A program made the translations under genes and the position numbers. The notes below the pieces were generated by a model, which worked only from the letters and a program-made list of their open reading frames with translations, was not told the DNA's origin and ran no database searches. Below, in pieces: positions 19,615 through 27,822 of a stretch of DNA of 51,832 nucleotides. The stretch comes from an uncultured Alphaproteobacteria bacterium. GTDB lineage: Bacteria > Pseudomonadota > Alphaproteobacteria > Thalassobaculales > Thalassobaculaceae. Where the stretch lies: the NCBI GenBank assembly GCA_902629125.1, contig CACOPQ010000013.1:1-51832 (forward strand). The letters run 5' to 3'. Numbering within the stretch: position 1 is the stretch's first letter; each line of letters opens with the position of its first letter.

Positions 19615-20772
19615 CTAAAGACATCCTTTAATTGCATCTACCGCTTTTAAAATATTCTCAGTTGAATTTGCGTATGAAAACCTAAGGTAGCCTTCACCAT
19701 ACTTTCCAAAACTCGTTCCCGATATTACCGCGACCCCAGCGTCTTCAAGTATTTTCTTTTGTAGTTCGTCTGATCGCAAGCCTGTCTGCGTAATGTTAGG
19801 GAAAGCGTAGAAGGCTCCCCCTGGTTGAATGCAACTAAAACCGGGAATTTTATTTAATTCATTGACTATAACAGTACGTCGTTCATCGAAAGCGGAAACC
19901 ATTGTTTTCACGGGAGATTGGTCACCCGTTAACGCTGCTATGCCAGCAAATTGCGCCGAGGAATTTACGCACGAATGAATATTCACGCACAATTTTTCCG
20001 CATGCGGCGCAACTTTTTCAGGCCATACGCTGTAGCCCAACCTCCAGCCAGTCATGGCGTAAGTTTTTGACCACCCATCTAAAAGAATAAGTTTATCAGT
20101 TATCTCAGGATATCGTATAAGACTTACATGTTCTCGATTGTCATACAGCATTTGACCATATATCTCATCGCTCATGATTGCAACGTCTGGCCATTCACAT
20201 AGGCCCTCAATTAATGCGCTAAATTCACGGCGGGGAACTACACCACCCGTTGGATTTGCTGGGCTATTTAAGATTATTAACCGAGTTTTCCGATTAATTT
20301 TTGACAACACTTCCTCAGCAGAAAAGGCAAATCCATTTTGTTCGCGCAGTGGGATTGGTATTGGTTTTGCCCCCGAAAATCTGATTGTGGACTCATAAAT
20401 AGGAAACCCCGGATTTGGATAGAGAATTTCGCAGCCCGGTTCGCCGTAAATCATCATCGCAAGGAACATTGTCACTTTGCCCCCAGGAACGGCTAATATC
20501 CTGTCGGGTTCTATCCTGACATCATGTCTTCTGTAAAGGTCATCCGAAATAGCTTGTCGAAGCGGAGGAATGCCACTTGCGGGGGTATAACCGTGGTGTC
20601 CATCTTTGAGTGCTTTAATTGCTGCCTCAACAATATGCTCAGGGGTTTGAAAGTCTGGTTGGCCGATGCCGAGGTTAATAATTTCCCTCCCCGCTGCCTC
20701 TAATGCATTAGCCCTAGCAAGAACTTCAAAAGCTGTTTCTGTTCCCAAATAGTTCATCCGTTTTGCTAGCAT
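19615..20772 (-). CDS. Class I/II PLP-dependent aminotransferase (AspC-like)
   Basis: A 385-residue fold type I aminotransferase. Motifs include LGIGQPDFQTPEHIVEAA near residue 35, HHGYTPASGIPPLRQAI, the ILNSPANPTGG segment, the DEIYGQMLY region and the PLP-lysine sequence LDGWSKTYAMTGWRLGY. It belongs with the aspartate aminotransferase Igamma subgroup (AatA-like), which often has broad amino-acid range. Many alphaproteobacteria carry several paralogues, so the substrate is not assigned. The start at 20772 places a 187-base intergenic region before the divergent aminotransferase gene at 20960. Downstream is the glnB promoter region. Confidence 0.88.
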   Translation of the reverse strand: MLAKRMNYLGTETAFEVLARANALEAAGREIINLGIGQPDFQTPEHIVEAAIKALKDGHHGYTPASGIPPLRQAISDDLYRRHDVRIEPDRILAVPGGKVTMFLAMMIYGEPGCEILYPNPGFPIYESTIRFSGAKPIPIPLREQNGFAFSAEEVLSKINRKTRLIILNSPANPTGGVVPRREFSALIEGLCEWPDVAIMSDEIYGQMLYDNREHVSLIRYPEITDKLILLDGWSKTYAMTGWRLGYSVWPEKVAPHAEKLCVNIHSCVNSSAQFAGIAALTGDQSPVKTMVSAFDERRTVIVNELNKIPGFSCIQPGGAFYAFPNITQTGLRSDELQKKILEDAGVAVISGTSFGKYGEGYLRFSYANSTENILKAVDAIKGCL

Positions 20773-20959
20773 AAATTATCCCCTTGCTTGTTGTGCTCTA
20801 GCTTTGACAGCGTTGTATCATCATTTAATCGTTATATAGCCTGTTTCTCGCTGATAAATTTTATAATTGCAAAACATCTTTACATCTAGACTTATTATAT
20901 AGAGATTTATTTGAATAATCTGGAAGATCTGTATGAATAAGCTTCTGGAAAGGTGTTAG

Positions 20960-22120
20960 ATGTATACGACTAATTCAACTTTTAATTCATATGGTACAAC
21001 CGTTTTTGAACTGATGTCGCGCCTTGCTATAGAGCACAATTCTATAAATCTTGGGCAGGGCTTTCCCGACGATAATGGCCCCAATGCGGTTCTGCAAAAA
21101 GCATCTGAATACCTTTTTGATGTGCCTAATCAATACCCGCCAATGCTGGGGGTTCCTGAATTGCGACAGGCTATTGCTGCTCATAACAAGCGTTTTTATG
21201 GACTCGATATTGATTGGAAAACCGAAACAATGGTCTCGTCTGGTGCAACTGAAGGATTAGCAGCTTGTTTCTTAGGGTTTTTGAACCAAGGTGATGAAGT
21301 GGTTGTAATTGAGCCGCTTTACGATTGTTATCTGCCAATGATTGAGCGCGCTGGAGGAATCGCTAAGCGAGTATCAATTGAGCCACCCGACTGGAAATTG
21401 AACGACTACGCTTTGCGTGCAGCTTTTTCAAATAAAACGAAACTTGTGCTCATTAATTCGCCCCAAAACCCATCTTCGAAAGTCTATCAAAGGGAAGAGT
21501 TGCTTCTAATTGCTGATTTGGTAAAAGAATATGATGCTATAGCAATATGCGATGAGGTTTATGAACACATGGTGTACGATCACCGAGACCATATTCCACT
21601 GATGACATTGCCTGGCATGCGTGATAGGTCGATACGAATAGGTTCAGCAGGAAAAACTTTTTCTTTAACAGGTTGGAAAGTTGGTTATTTGACAGGAAGC
21701 GAGAAGCTATTAAAGGCTGTTTCGAAAGCACATCAGTTTTTGGTATTTACCACTCCTCCAAATTTACAAAGAGCAGTAGCGGACGGCCTAAATGGTGACG
21801 GTACATATTTTAATCGTTTAAATATTGATATGAGATCTAAAAGAGATCGATTATCTGAGGGATTGTCAAAAGTTTCAGGATTTAATCCGATAGTTTGTGA
21901 AGGAACCTATTTTCTCTTCGTAGATGTTGAGAATGTGGGATTTTCTGGCACCGATATAAAATTTTGCGAATATTTGACAACGGAAGTTGGAGTTACAGGT
22001 GTGCCGGTGAGCGCATTTTACAATAGATCAATTGAAAAAAAATATATCAGGTTTTGTTTTGCAAAGAAAAACTCTGTACTGGATGAGGCCGTTGAAAAAT
22101 TATCTGGGCATTTTAGTTGA
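20960..22120 (+). CDS. Aminotransferase of the methionine/kynurenine aminotransferase group
   Basis: A 386-residue fold type I aminotransferase distinct from the divergent neighbour. Signatures are INLGQGFPDDNGPNAVLQKA, NQYPPMLGVPELRQAIA, INSPQNPSSKVY, CDEVYEHMVYDHRDHIPL and the PLP-lysine segment GSAGKTFSLTGWKVGY. The GQGFPD opening and the VYEHMVYD segment are typical of the YbdL/kynurenine-oxoglutarate transaminase group, which acts on methionine, aromatic or related amino acids, and also of similar enzymes annotated as N-succinyldiaminopimelate aminotransferase. The physiological substrate is unknown. A tRNA-His gene follows 41 bases downstream. Confidence 0.87.
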   Translation: MYTTNSTFNSYGTTVFELMSRLAIEHNSINLGQGFPDDNGPNAVLQKASEYLFDVPNQYPPMLGVPELRQAIAAHNKRFYGLDIDWKTETMVSSGATEGLAACFLGFLNQGDEVVVIEPLYDCYLPMIERAGGIAKRVSIEPPDWKLNDYALRAAFSNKTKLVLINSPQNPSSKVYQREELLLIADLVKEYDAIAICDEVYEHMVYDHRDHIPLMTLPGMRDRSIRIGSAGKTFSLTGWKVGYLTGSEKLLKAVSKAHQFLVFTTPPNLQRAVADGLNGDGTYFNRLNIDMRSKRDRLSEGLSKVSGFNPIVCEGTYFLFVDVENVGFSGTDIKFCEYLTTEVGVTGVPVSAFYNRSIEKKYIRFCFAKKNSVLDEAVEKLSGHFS

Positions 22121-22161
22121 CTGAAATAGTAGCGTAGATTACTAAATCCTTTGTATAAAGT

Positions 22162-22239
22162 GGCGGGTGTAGCTCAGCTGGTTAGAGCGCCAGATTGTGA
22201 TTCTGGAAGCCGTGGGTTCAAGTCCCATCACTCGCCCCA
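22162..22239 (+). tRNA. tRNA-His (GTG anticodon)
   Basis: A 78-base cloverleaf with encoded CCA. The eight-pair acceptor stem GGCGGGTG/CACTCGCC includes the extra 5' G that pairs with C73 and marks tRNA-His. The anticodon arm CCAGA-TTGTGAT-TCTGG gives GTG, and the T arm has GTGGG-TTCAAGT-CCCAT. All parts are read directly. Confidence 0.95.
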
Positions 22240-22366
22240 TCTCATAAACTGATAAGAAATTGATGCTGTGTTAGTTGTGTCCTGCTTGGTTTTGAAAAAA
22301 AATTAGAACAACCAGAATAGATGACTTTGAGCTTTAAATTAAATTCAATTTGATAGGCAAAACCTA

Positions 22367-23800
22367 ATGGCAAACTCAAGCAAAACAAATTTAATAGACA
22401 AGACGATAGCTAATCTATGGAGAGCTTGGGATGAGCTTTCTAGTTCAACAGCGCACTATATATCAGGCAAACCAAGGCCCGACCTCCCTCAAGATGATCT
22501 TATAAAAGTTATGGCCGAGGTAGCAGATTGTATCAAAGGGAAGAGTGATGAAGCCTCATTGCGAGCACGAGCAGCAGCCATAGGTAAAACTTATCTTGAG
22601 CTGAATGAAGATGGGCGAAGTAAATTCCTTAGGGCGCTGGCAGCTGATTTTGATGTGGATCGACAGTTAGTCGATGAAAAAATTGAGTTAGTCAAAAGTT
22701 CTCTCGATAATAAAATCTTTCGGTTGAGAGCAGAAGAAGAGCTGAAAATAGCGCTTCAGCCGACCTGGCGCGTTCTTTTAGGACGTTTTACTAGTCTACC
22801 AGATGGGGTTAAGTTTTTAGTTGATATGAGAACGGAAATGTTATCTCTGGTAAAAACCTATCCAGAAATAAAAATTCTTTCAAACGACTTACGCGCTATG
22901 TTATCGGCTTGGTTTGACATAGGTTTATTAGAGTTGGTTCAGATAAATTGGGGATCCCCTGCGAGTTTACTGGAAAAGCTGATCGCCTACGAGTCTGTCC
23001 ATGCAATACGTTCATGGAGTGATTTAAAAAATCGTCTCGGTCCGGATCGAAGATGTTTTGGTTTCTTCCATCCCAATATGCCACATGAACCCCTAATTTT
23101 CGTTCAGGTTGCATTAGTTGAAGGAATTTCAAACAATATTGACGATCTGTTAGATGAATCGAAGTCAAATAATGATTCGATTAAAGCTGATACAGCGGTC
23201 TTTTATTCAATATCAAATGCTCAGAGAGGACTAGATGGGATAAGTTTTGGTAACTTTCTTATAAAAACTGTCGTGGAAAAATTGAGTGTTGAAACGCCTA
23301 ATTTAAAGACTTTCGCAACACTTTCACCGATGCCTGGGTTTGCTGATTGGTTGAATGAGCAAATTGCATTCAGCCAGGACGATTTACTTCAACAGTCTGA
23401 GAAAAAAAGTTTGGCGGAATACACATCGCATAACACCAGTGCAGATATTTTGAAAGATTTGATTCCAAAGCTGAATCTGAAAGAAAAAGAGCAAAAAAAA
23501 CAGCTTTTTAAGGAGCTAGAAGCTCCTCTGACACGGCTCGCCGCAGAATATATCTGTATTGCTAGGAATAAAAGGGGGAGGGCTATGGATCCAGTCGCGC
23601 ACTTTCATTTATCAAATGGAGCCTCGGTTTACAGATTGAACTGGGAAGCCGATACTTCATTAAAGGGTATGGCACAATCTTTTGGTTTGATGGTTAATTA
23701 CGAATACAAGTTAAAGGAAATACAAAATAATAGTTCTGCGTATGAGGCGGAACAAAAAGTGGCGGCTTCGGGGCTTATCAAAAATATTTTAAAGAAATAA
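22367..23800 (+). CDS. Malonyl-CoA decarboxylase
   Basis: A 477-residue protein matching the malonyl-CoA decarboxylase (MCD) family, which breaks malonyl-CoA to acetyl-CoA and CO2. The N-terminal helical domain (about residues 1-185) is followed by the acetyltransferase-fold catalytic domain with CFGFFHPNMPHEPLIFVQVA, YSISNAQRGLDGISFGNFLI, TFATLSPMPGFADWL and, near the end, AHFHLSNGASVYRLNW with the conserved His and Ser-containing segments. In alphaproteobacteria such genes may join a malonate-use operon (matABC); none is seen here, so the protein may instead set malonyl-CoA levels. It is flanked by two tRNA genes. The start ATG at 22367 lacks a strong ribosome site. Confidence 0.93.
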   Translation: MANSSKTNLIDKTIANLWRAWDELSSSTAHYISGKPRPDLPQDDLIKVMAEVADCIKGKSDEASLRARAAAIGKTYLELNEDGRSKFLRALAADFDVDRQLVDEKIELVKSSLDNKIFRLRAEEELKIALQPTWRVLLGRFTSLPDGVKFLVDMRTEMLSLVKTYPEIKILSNDLRAMLSAWFDIGLLELVQINWGSPASLLEKLIAYESVHAIRSWSDLKNRLGPDRRCFGFFHPNMPHEPLIFVQVALVEGISNNIDDLLDESKSNNDSIKADTAVFYSISNAQRGLDGISFGNFLIKTVVEKLSVETPNLKTFATLSPMPGFADWLNEQIAFSQDDLLQQSEKKSLAEYTSHNTSADILKDLIPKLNLKEKEQKKQLFKELEAPLTRLAAEYICIARNKRGRAMDPVAHFHLSNGASVYRLNWEADTSLKGMAQSFGLMVNYEYKLKEIQNNSSAYEAEQKVAASGLIKNILKK

Positions 23801-23904
23801 ACCATGTTTTTTGATAAGTATTATTGACGTGTAAGCTCGCATCCGGTAGCCATGCTGATGGAGAATGAGGATAGACCGTGTCTCTATGAGTTAAGTCGTT
23901 TTGA

Positions 23905-23989
<85 letters not shown>

Positions 23990-24111
23990 AACGAAAAAAC
24001 TTGAGCCGACATTTAAGGGGTAAATGCGGTGCTTGGTGTGAGTTTGAAATTATTATCTGACGCTGAGGTTTTGTTAGCTTGCTGGTAATTAAATTAGATC
24101 GGAAAAATTTT

Positions 24112-25599
24112 ATGGAAGTTAAAGAAACGATTACGGAGGGTTTAAAAAGAGAATTTAAAGTTATTATCTCTGCCTCCGAAATAGATAATAGGGTTAACGA
24201 GCGTTTGAAGGAGATCGCTCCGACCCTCCAGCTTCCCGGCTTCAGACCAGGCAAGGTACCCCCGGCGCTGGTTAAAAAGAGGTTTGGTCAATCTCTTCTG
24301 GGGGAAGTTGTGGAAAAGTCGGTAAACGAGTCTTCGCAAAGGGCCCTCGACGAGCGGGAGCTGCGTCCCGCTACTCAGCCGAACATAGAGGTTGTCTCCT
24401 TTGATGAGGGGAAGGATTTAGAATTTAATCTTTCCGTAGAATTGATGCCGGAGATTAAACCGCTCGATTTTTCTGCTATTAAGCTAGAAAAGCTTGTTGC
24501 TGAGGCTAATAAGAAAGACATAGATGAGGCCTTGTTGAAGTTGGCTGAGCAGCATAAAGGTTCAGAACCAATAAAAACCAAGAGAGCATCGAAAAATGGG
24601 GATATTGTTGTAATTGACTTTGTTGGCTCAGTGGACGGTGAAAAGTTTGATGGTGGAAGTGCTGAGGGCCATCATCTTGAGTTGGGTTCTAATCAATTCA
24701 TTCCAGGTTTTGAAGAGCAGTTGGTCGGTAAAAAAGTCGGTTCAAAATTAGAAGTAAAGGTGACTTTCCCCGATAACTATGGGCAGGCAAATTTATCTGG
24801 GAAGGCGGCTGTTTTTGAAACAGAGGTAAAAGAAATCCGGCAAGCAACGGATATTAAAATTGATGATGATTTTGCAAAACTATTTGGTATGGAAGAACTT
24901 TCGGCTCTGCGAGATGCTCTAAAAACTCAAATTGAGCAAGAGCTGGGACAGGCGACAAAAGCAAGACTGAAGAGAGAGTTGTTGGACAAACTGGAGGAAC
25001 TGGAGCCGTTTGATGTTCCGCAAAGCATGTCTGATCAAGAGTATGAGTCAATTTGTCGGGCTATAAACGCTAATGAAGACAATCCAACCTCAACAAATTT
25101 AACTGAAAAAAATGACGATCGCGAAGGTGATAGACCTCAGGACGCTAATTCAGTGCCAATCGATGAGGGGCTCTCGGATAATGATAAAACGGAGTACAGA
25201 CAGATAGCAGAGCGCAGAGTGCGACTAGCTTTGGTCCTTCAAGAAGTCGGAAGGCTGAACAATATAGAAGTTACTGATGAGGAGGTGCAGCGAGCTCTGT
25301 TTCAAGAGGTATCTCGCTATCCGGGACAAGAAAAGCAAATCATGGAACTTTATCAAAAGAATCCGCAGGCCATGGCCAGCATCCGCGCACCCTTGTATGA
25401 AGACAAAATTGTTGAATTTATTACAGAAATGGCTGAAGTTTCGGAAAAAAAGATAACTCGTGAGGAGCTTTTGGCAGAACCGTCCAGTGAAAAGCCAAGT
25501 AAACCAAAAGCATCTAAATCAAAAAAGGCACCTGCCAAAAAGACTGCTGCAAAAAAAACATCAGCGAAAGCAGCCCCAAAAAAGGAAAAAAATAGTTAA
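24112..25599 (+). CDS. tig: Trigger factor (ribosome-associated chaperone, PPIase)
   Basis: About 495 residues from the ATG at 24112 (MEVKETITEGLKREFKV, a canonical N-terminus); an upstream in-frame start would add 11 atypical residues. The ribosome-binding domain carries the signature GFRPGKVP near residue 45. The FKBP-type prolyl isomerase domain spans about 150-245, with DFVGSVDGEKFDGG and GSNQFIPGFEEQLVGKK. The C-terminal chaperone domain follows and contains an acidic, Asn/Asp-rich insert (about 330-370). The last 35 or so residues are Lys/Ala/Ser-rich (KAPAKKTAAKKT). This basic tail is longer than in E. coli but occurs in alphaproteobacteria. It heads the tig-clpP-clpX-lon-hupB series. 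Confidence 0.96.
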   Translation: MEVKETITEGLKREFKVIISASEIDNRVNERLKEIAPTLQLPGFRPGKVPPALVKKRFGQSLLGEVVEKSVNESSQRALDERELRPATQPNIEVVSFDEGKDLEFNLSVELMPEIKPLDFSAIKLEKLVAEANKKDIDEALLKLAEQHKGSEPIKTKRASKNGDIVVIDFVGSVDGEKFDGGSAEGHHLELGSNQFIPGFEEQLVGKKVGSKLEVKVTFPDNYGQANLSGKAAVFETEVKEIRQATDIKIDDDFAKLFGMEELSALRDALKTQIEQELGQATKARLKRELLDKLEELEPFDVPQSMSDQEYESICRAINANEDNPTSTNLTEKNDDREGDRPQDANSVPIDEGLSDNDKTEYRQIAERRVRLALVLQEVGRLNNIEVTDEEVQRALFQEVSRYPGQEKQIMELYQKNPQAMASIRAPLYEDKIVEFITEMAEVSEKKITREELLAEPSSEKPSKPKASKSKKAPAKKTAAKKTSAKAAPKKEKNS

Positions 25600-25684
25600 T
25601 AAACCAATAAATCAAAGGCGTTGAAATCTGCTGATTTTGGGTGATCAAAAGAAGAGCGCAATACAATTTTAAGGGAGGTTTTAA

Positions 25685-26284
25685 ATGAGTAGCTTAATTC
25701 CCATGGTGGTGGAACAAACCAGCAGAGGTGAAAGAGCTTTCGATATATATTCGCGCCTGCTCAAAGAACGCATAATTTTTGTTGTCGGTCCAATAGATGA
25801 TGCTGTTGCAAGTGTTGTTTGTGCTCAGTTGCTCTTTCTTGAAGCCGATAATCCAACAAAAGATATTTCGATGTATATTAATTCGCCAGGGGGTATAGTT
25901 ACTTCTGGACTGGCTATGTATGATACGATGGAATACATCCGACCTCAAATTTCTACCGTGTGTATCGGGCAAGCGGCCTCTATGGGGTCATTGTTACTTA
26001 CGGCTGGGGCGAAGGGGAAGCGTTACAGTTTACCAAACTCAAAAATAATGATCCACCAGCCTTCCGGTGGTTTTCAAGGCCAAGCTACTGATATAGAAAT
26101 TCATGCAAAAGAGATATTGTCGACACGCTCACGGCTCAACGAGATATATGTTAAACACACCGGGCAAAAATTGGACAAAATAGAAAAAGCGATGGAACGA
26201 GACAACTTTATGACCCCTGAGGAGGCGTTGTCATTTGGCTTGATTGACGAGGTTGTTGAAAAGAGACCGGCAGATCAAGAATAG
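25685..26284 (+). CDS. clpP: ATP-dependent Clp protease proteolytic subunit
   Basis: A 199-residue ClpP serine protease. The catalytic Ser is residue 99 in [11 protein letters not shown], the His is residue 124 in [12 protein letters not shown], and the Asp follows in the C-terminal helix region. The oxyanion-loop INSPGG is also present. ClpP tetradecamers degrade proteins delivered by ClpX or ClpA. The ATG has a strong AGGGAGG ribosome site nine bases before it. It lies 85 bases after tig and 129 bases before clpX, the standard order. Confidence 0.98.
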   Translation: MSSLIPMVVEQTSRGERAFDIYSRLLKERIIFVVGPIDDAVASVVCAQLLFLEADNPTKDISMYINSPGGIVTSGLAMYDTMEYIRPQISTVCIGQAASMGSLLLTAGAKGKRYSLPNSKIMIHQPSGGFQGQATDIEIHAKEILSTRSRLNEIYVKHTGQKLDKIEKAMERDNFMTPEEALSFGLIDEVVEKRPADQE

Positions 26285-26413
26285 TTACATATTTTTGAAA
26301 TAGGGTGTTTGGCGCTTTTTATGAAAATTTGCCAGAAGTACTTATTTACCATTGTTAAACGCCCGTGGCTGGGACATAATTAGTCAAAGAGAATTATTTT
26401 TGGACGCGATGAA

Positions 26414-27694
26414 ATGACCAAGGCAACAGGTGGCGGACCCAACGGGGCAGATTCCAAAAACACGCTTTATTGCTCTTTTTGTGGGAAAAGTCAGCATGAG
26501 GTTCGTAAACTGATTGCTGGACCAACCGTGTTCATTTGCGATGAATGCGTAGAGCTTTGCATGGACATTATCCGCGAGGAGAATAAGTCAACTTTTGTGA
26601 AGGACGGAGACGGGGTCCCCACACCTCAGGCCATTTGTGACGTTTTGAACGACTATGTGATAGGACAGTCTCAAGCAAAAAGAATTCTTTCAGTTGCAGT
26701 CCATAACCATTACAAGCGCCTGTCACACGATCAGACAAATGGTGAAGTAGAACTTGCAAAGTCGAACATTTTGCTAATTGGTCCAACCGGTTGTGGTAAA
26801 ACGCTATTAGCACAGACCCTTGCAAGGATTATAGACGTACCTTTCACCATGGCTGACGCGACAACACTTACCGAAGCGGGATATGTTGGAGAGGATGTTG
26901 AAAACATTATACTAAAGCTTTTGCAAGCTGCTGACTATAATGTTGAGAGAGCTCAGCGCGGGATCGTTTACATAGACGAAGTAGACAAAATAAGCAGAAA
27001 AGCAGACAATCCATCAATTACACGAGATGTATCTGGTGAGGGCGTGCAACAAGCGCTTCTGAAAATTATGGAGGGAACCATAGCAAGCGTTCCGCCCCAG
27101 GGTGGAAGGAAGCACCCACAGCAGGAGTTTTTGCAGGTGGATACAACCAACATTTTGTTTATTTGCGGGGGTGCATTCTCGGGATTGGATCAAATAATCA
27201 CGAATAGAAATAAAGGTTCGTCAATTGGCTTTAAGGCGGAGGTTAGTTCTCCCGATGACCGTCGAACAGGCGACGTATTGAGAGAGGTTGAGCCTGAGGA
27301 CCTGTTGAAGTTCGGCCTAATTCCTGAGTTTGTGGGTCGATTGCCGGTGCTCGCAACGCTTGAAGATTTAGATGAGGAGGCTCTGATTGACATCCTGAGT
27401 AAACCTAAAAATGCACTCACCAAACAGTATCAAAGACTTTTCGAGATGGAGAAAGTTAGGTTGGAGTTTAGGGACGAGGCTCTAAGAAGTATAGCCGTTA
27501 AAGCTATTGAGAGGAAAACAGGAGCGAGGGGGTTGAGATCAATATTGGAAACAATCCTTCTCGATTCTATGTTTGAACTCCCAGAAATGAATGATGTGGA
27601 AGAAATAATCATCAACTCAGACGTTGTTGAAAATGGCACCAAACCAATCTCTGTCCATTCAGAACGTAGAGCGGACATAGAAACTAGCGCTTAA
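26414..27694 (+). CDS. clpX: ATP-dependent Clp protease ATP-binding subunit ClpX
   Basis: A 426-residue AAA+ unfoldase. The N-terminal C4 zinc finger has Cys20, Cys23, Cys42 and Cys45 (CSFCGK and CDECVELC). Walker A is GPTGCGKT at residues 123-130, Walker B is [10 protein letters not shown] and the sensor-2 region has [10 protein letters not shown]-like [11 protein letters not shown]. It recognises ssrA-tagged and other substrates and feeds them to ClpP. In alphaproteobacteria ClpXP also drives cell-cycle regulator turnover. The start ATG at 26414 is the only good candidate before the zinc finger. Confidence 0.98.
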   Translation: MTKATGGGPNGADSKNTLYCSFCGKSQHEVRKLIAGPTVFICDECVELCMDIIREENKSTFVKDGDGVPTPQAICDVLNDYVIGQSQAKRILSVAVHNHYKRLSHDQTNGEVELAKSNILLIGPTGCGKTLLAQTLARIIDVPFTMADATTLTEAGYVGEDVENIILKLLQAADYNVERAQRGIVYIDEVDKISRKADNPSITRDVSGEGVQQALLKIMEGTIASVPPQGGRKHPQQEFLQVDTTNILFICGGAFSGLDQIITNRNKGSSIGFKAEVSSPDDRRTGDVLREVEPEDLLKFGLIPEFVGRLPVLATLEDLDEEALIDILSKPKNALTKQYQRLFEMEKVRLEFRDEALRSIAVKAIERKTGARGLRSILETILLDSMFELPEMNDVEEIIINSDVVENGTKPISVHSERRADIETSA

Positions 27695-27728
27695 CATTTT
27701 GTGTCTTAAAAGATTTTGCACTTAGCGT

Positions 27729-27758
27729 CTTGATTTTTTGCAAGTTCGACGCCAATTA
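27729..27758 (+). promoter_or_regulatory. Possible heat-shock (sigma-32) promoter of lon
   Basis: CTTGATT, 14 bases, then CGCCAATTA resembles the heat-shock consensus CTTGAAA-N(11-16)-CCCCATnTA with most positions kept. It lies in the clpX-lon gap, about 65 bases before the lon ATG, where a separate heat-shock start is plausible. This is a by-eye match and needs transcript data. Confidence 0.4.
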
Positions 27759-27822
27759 TTGGGCAGGGTTAGTTTAAACCCTTTACCAGAGCTATGTTAC
27801 GCAGCAATAAGGTGCAAAGAAT

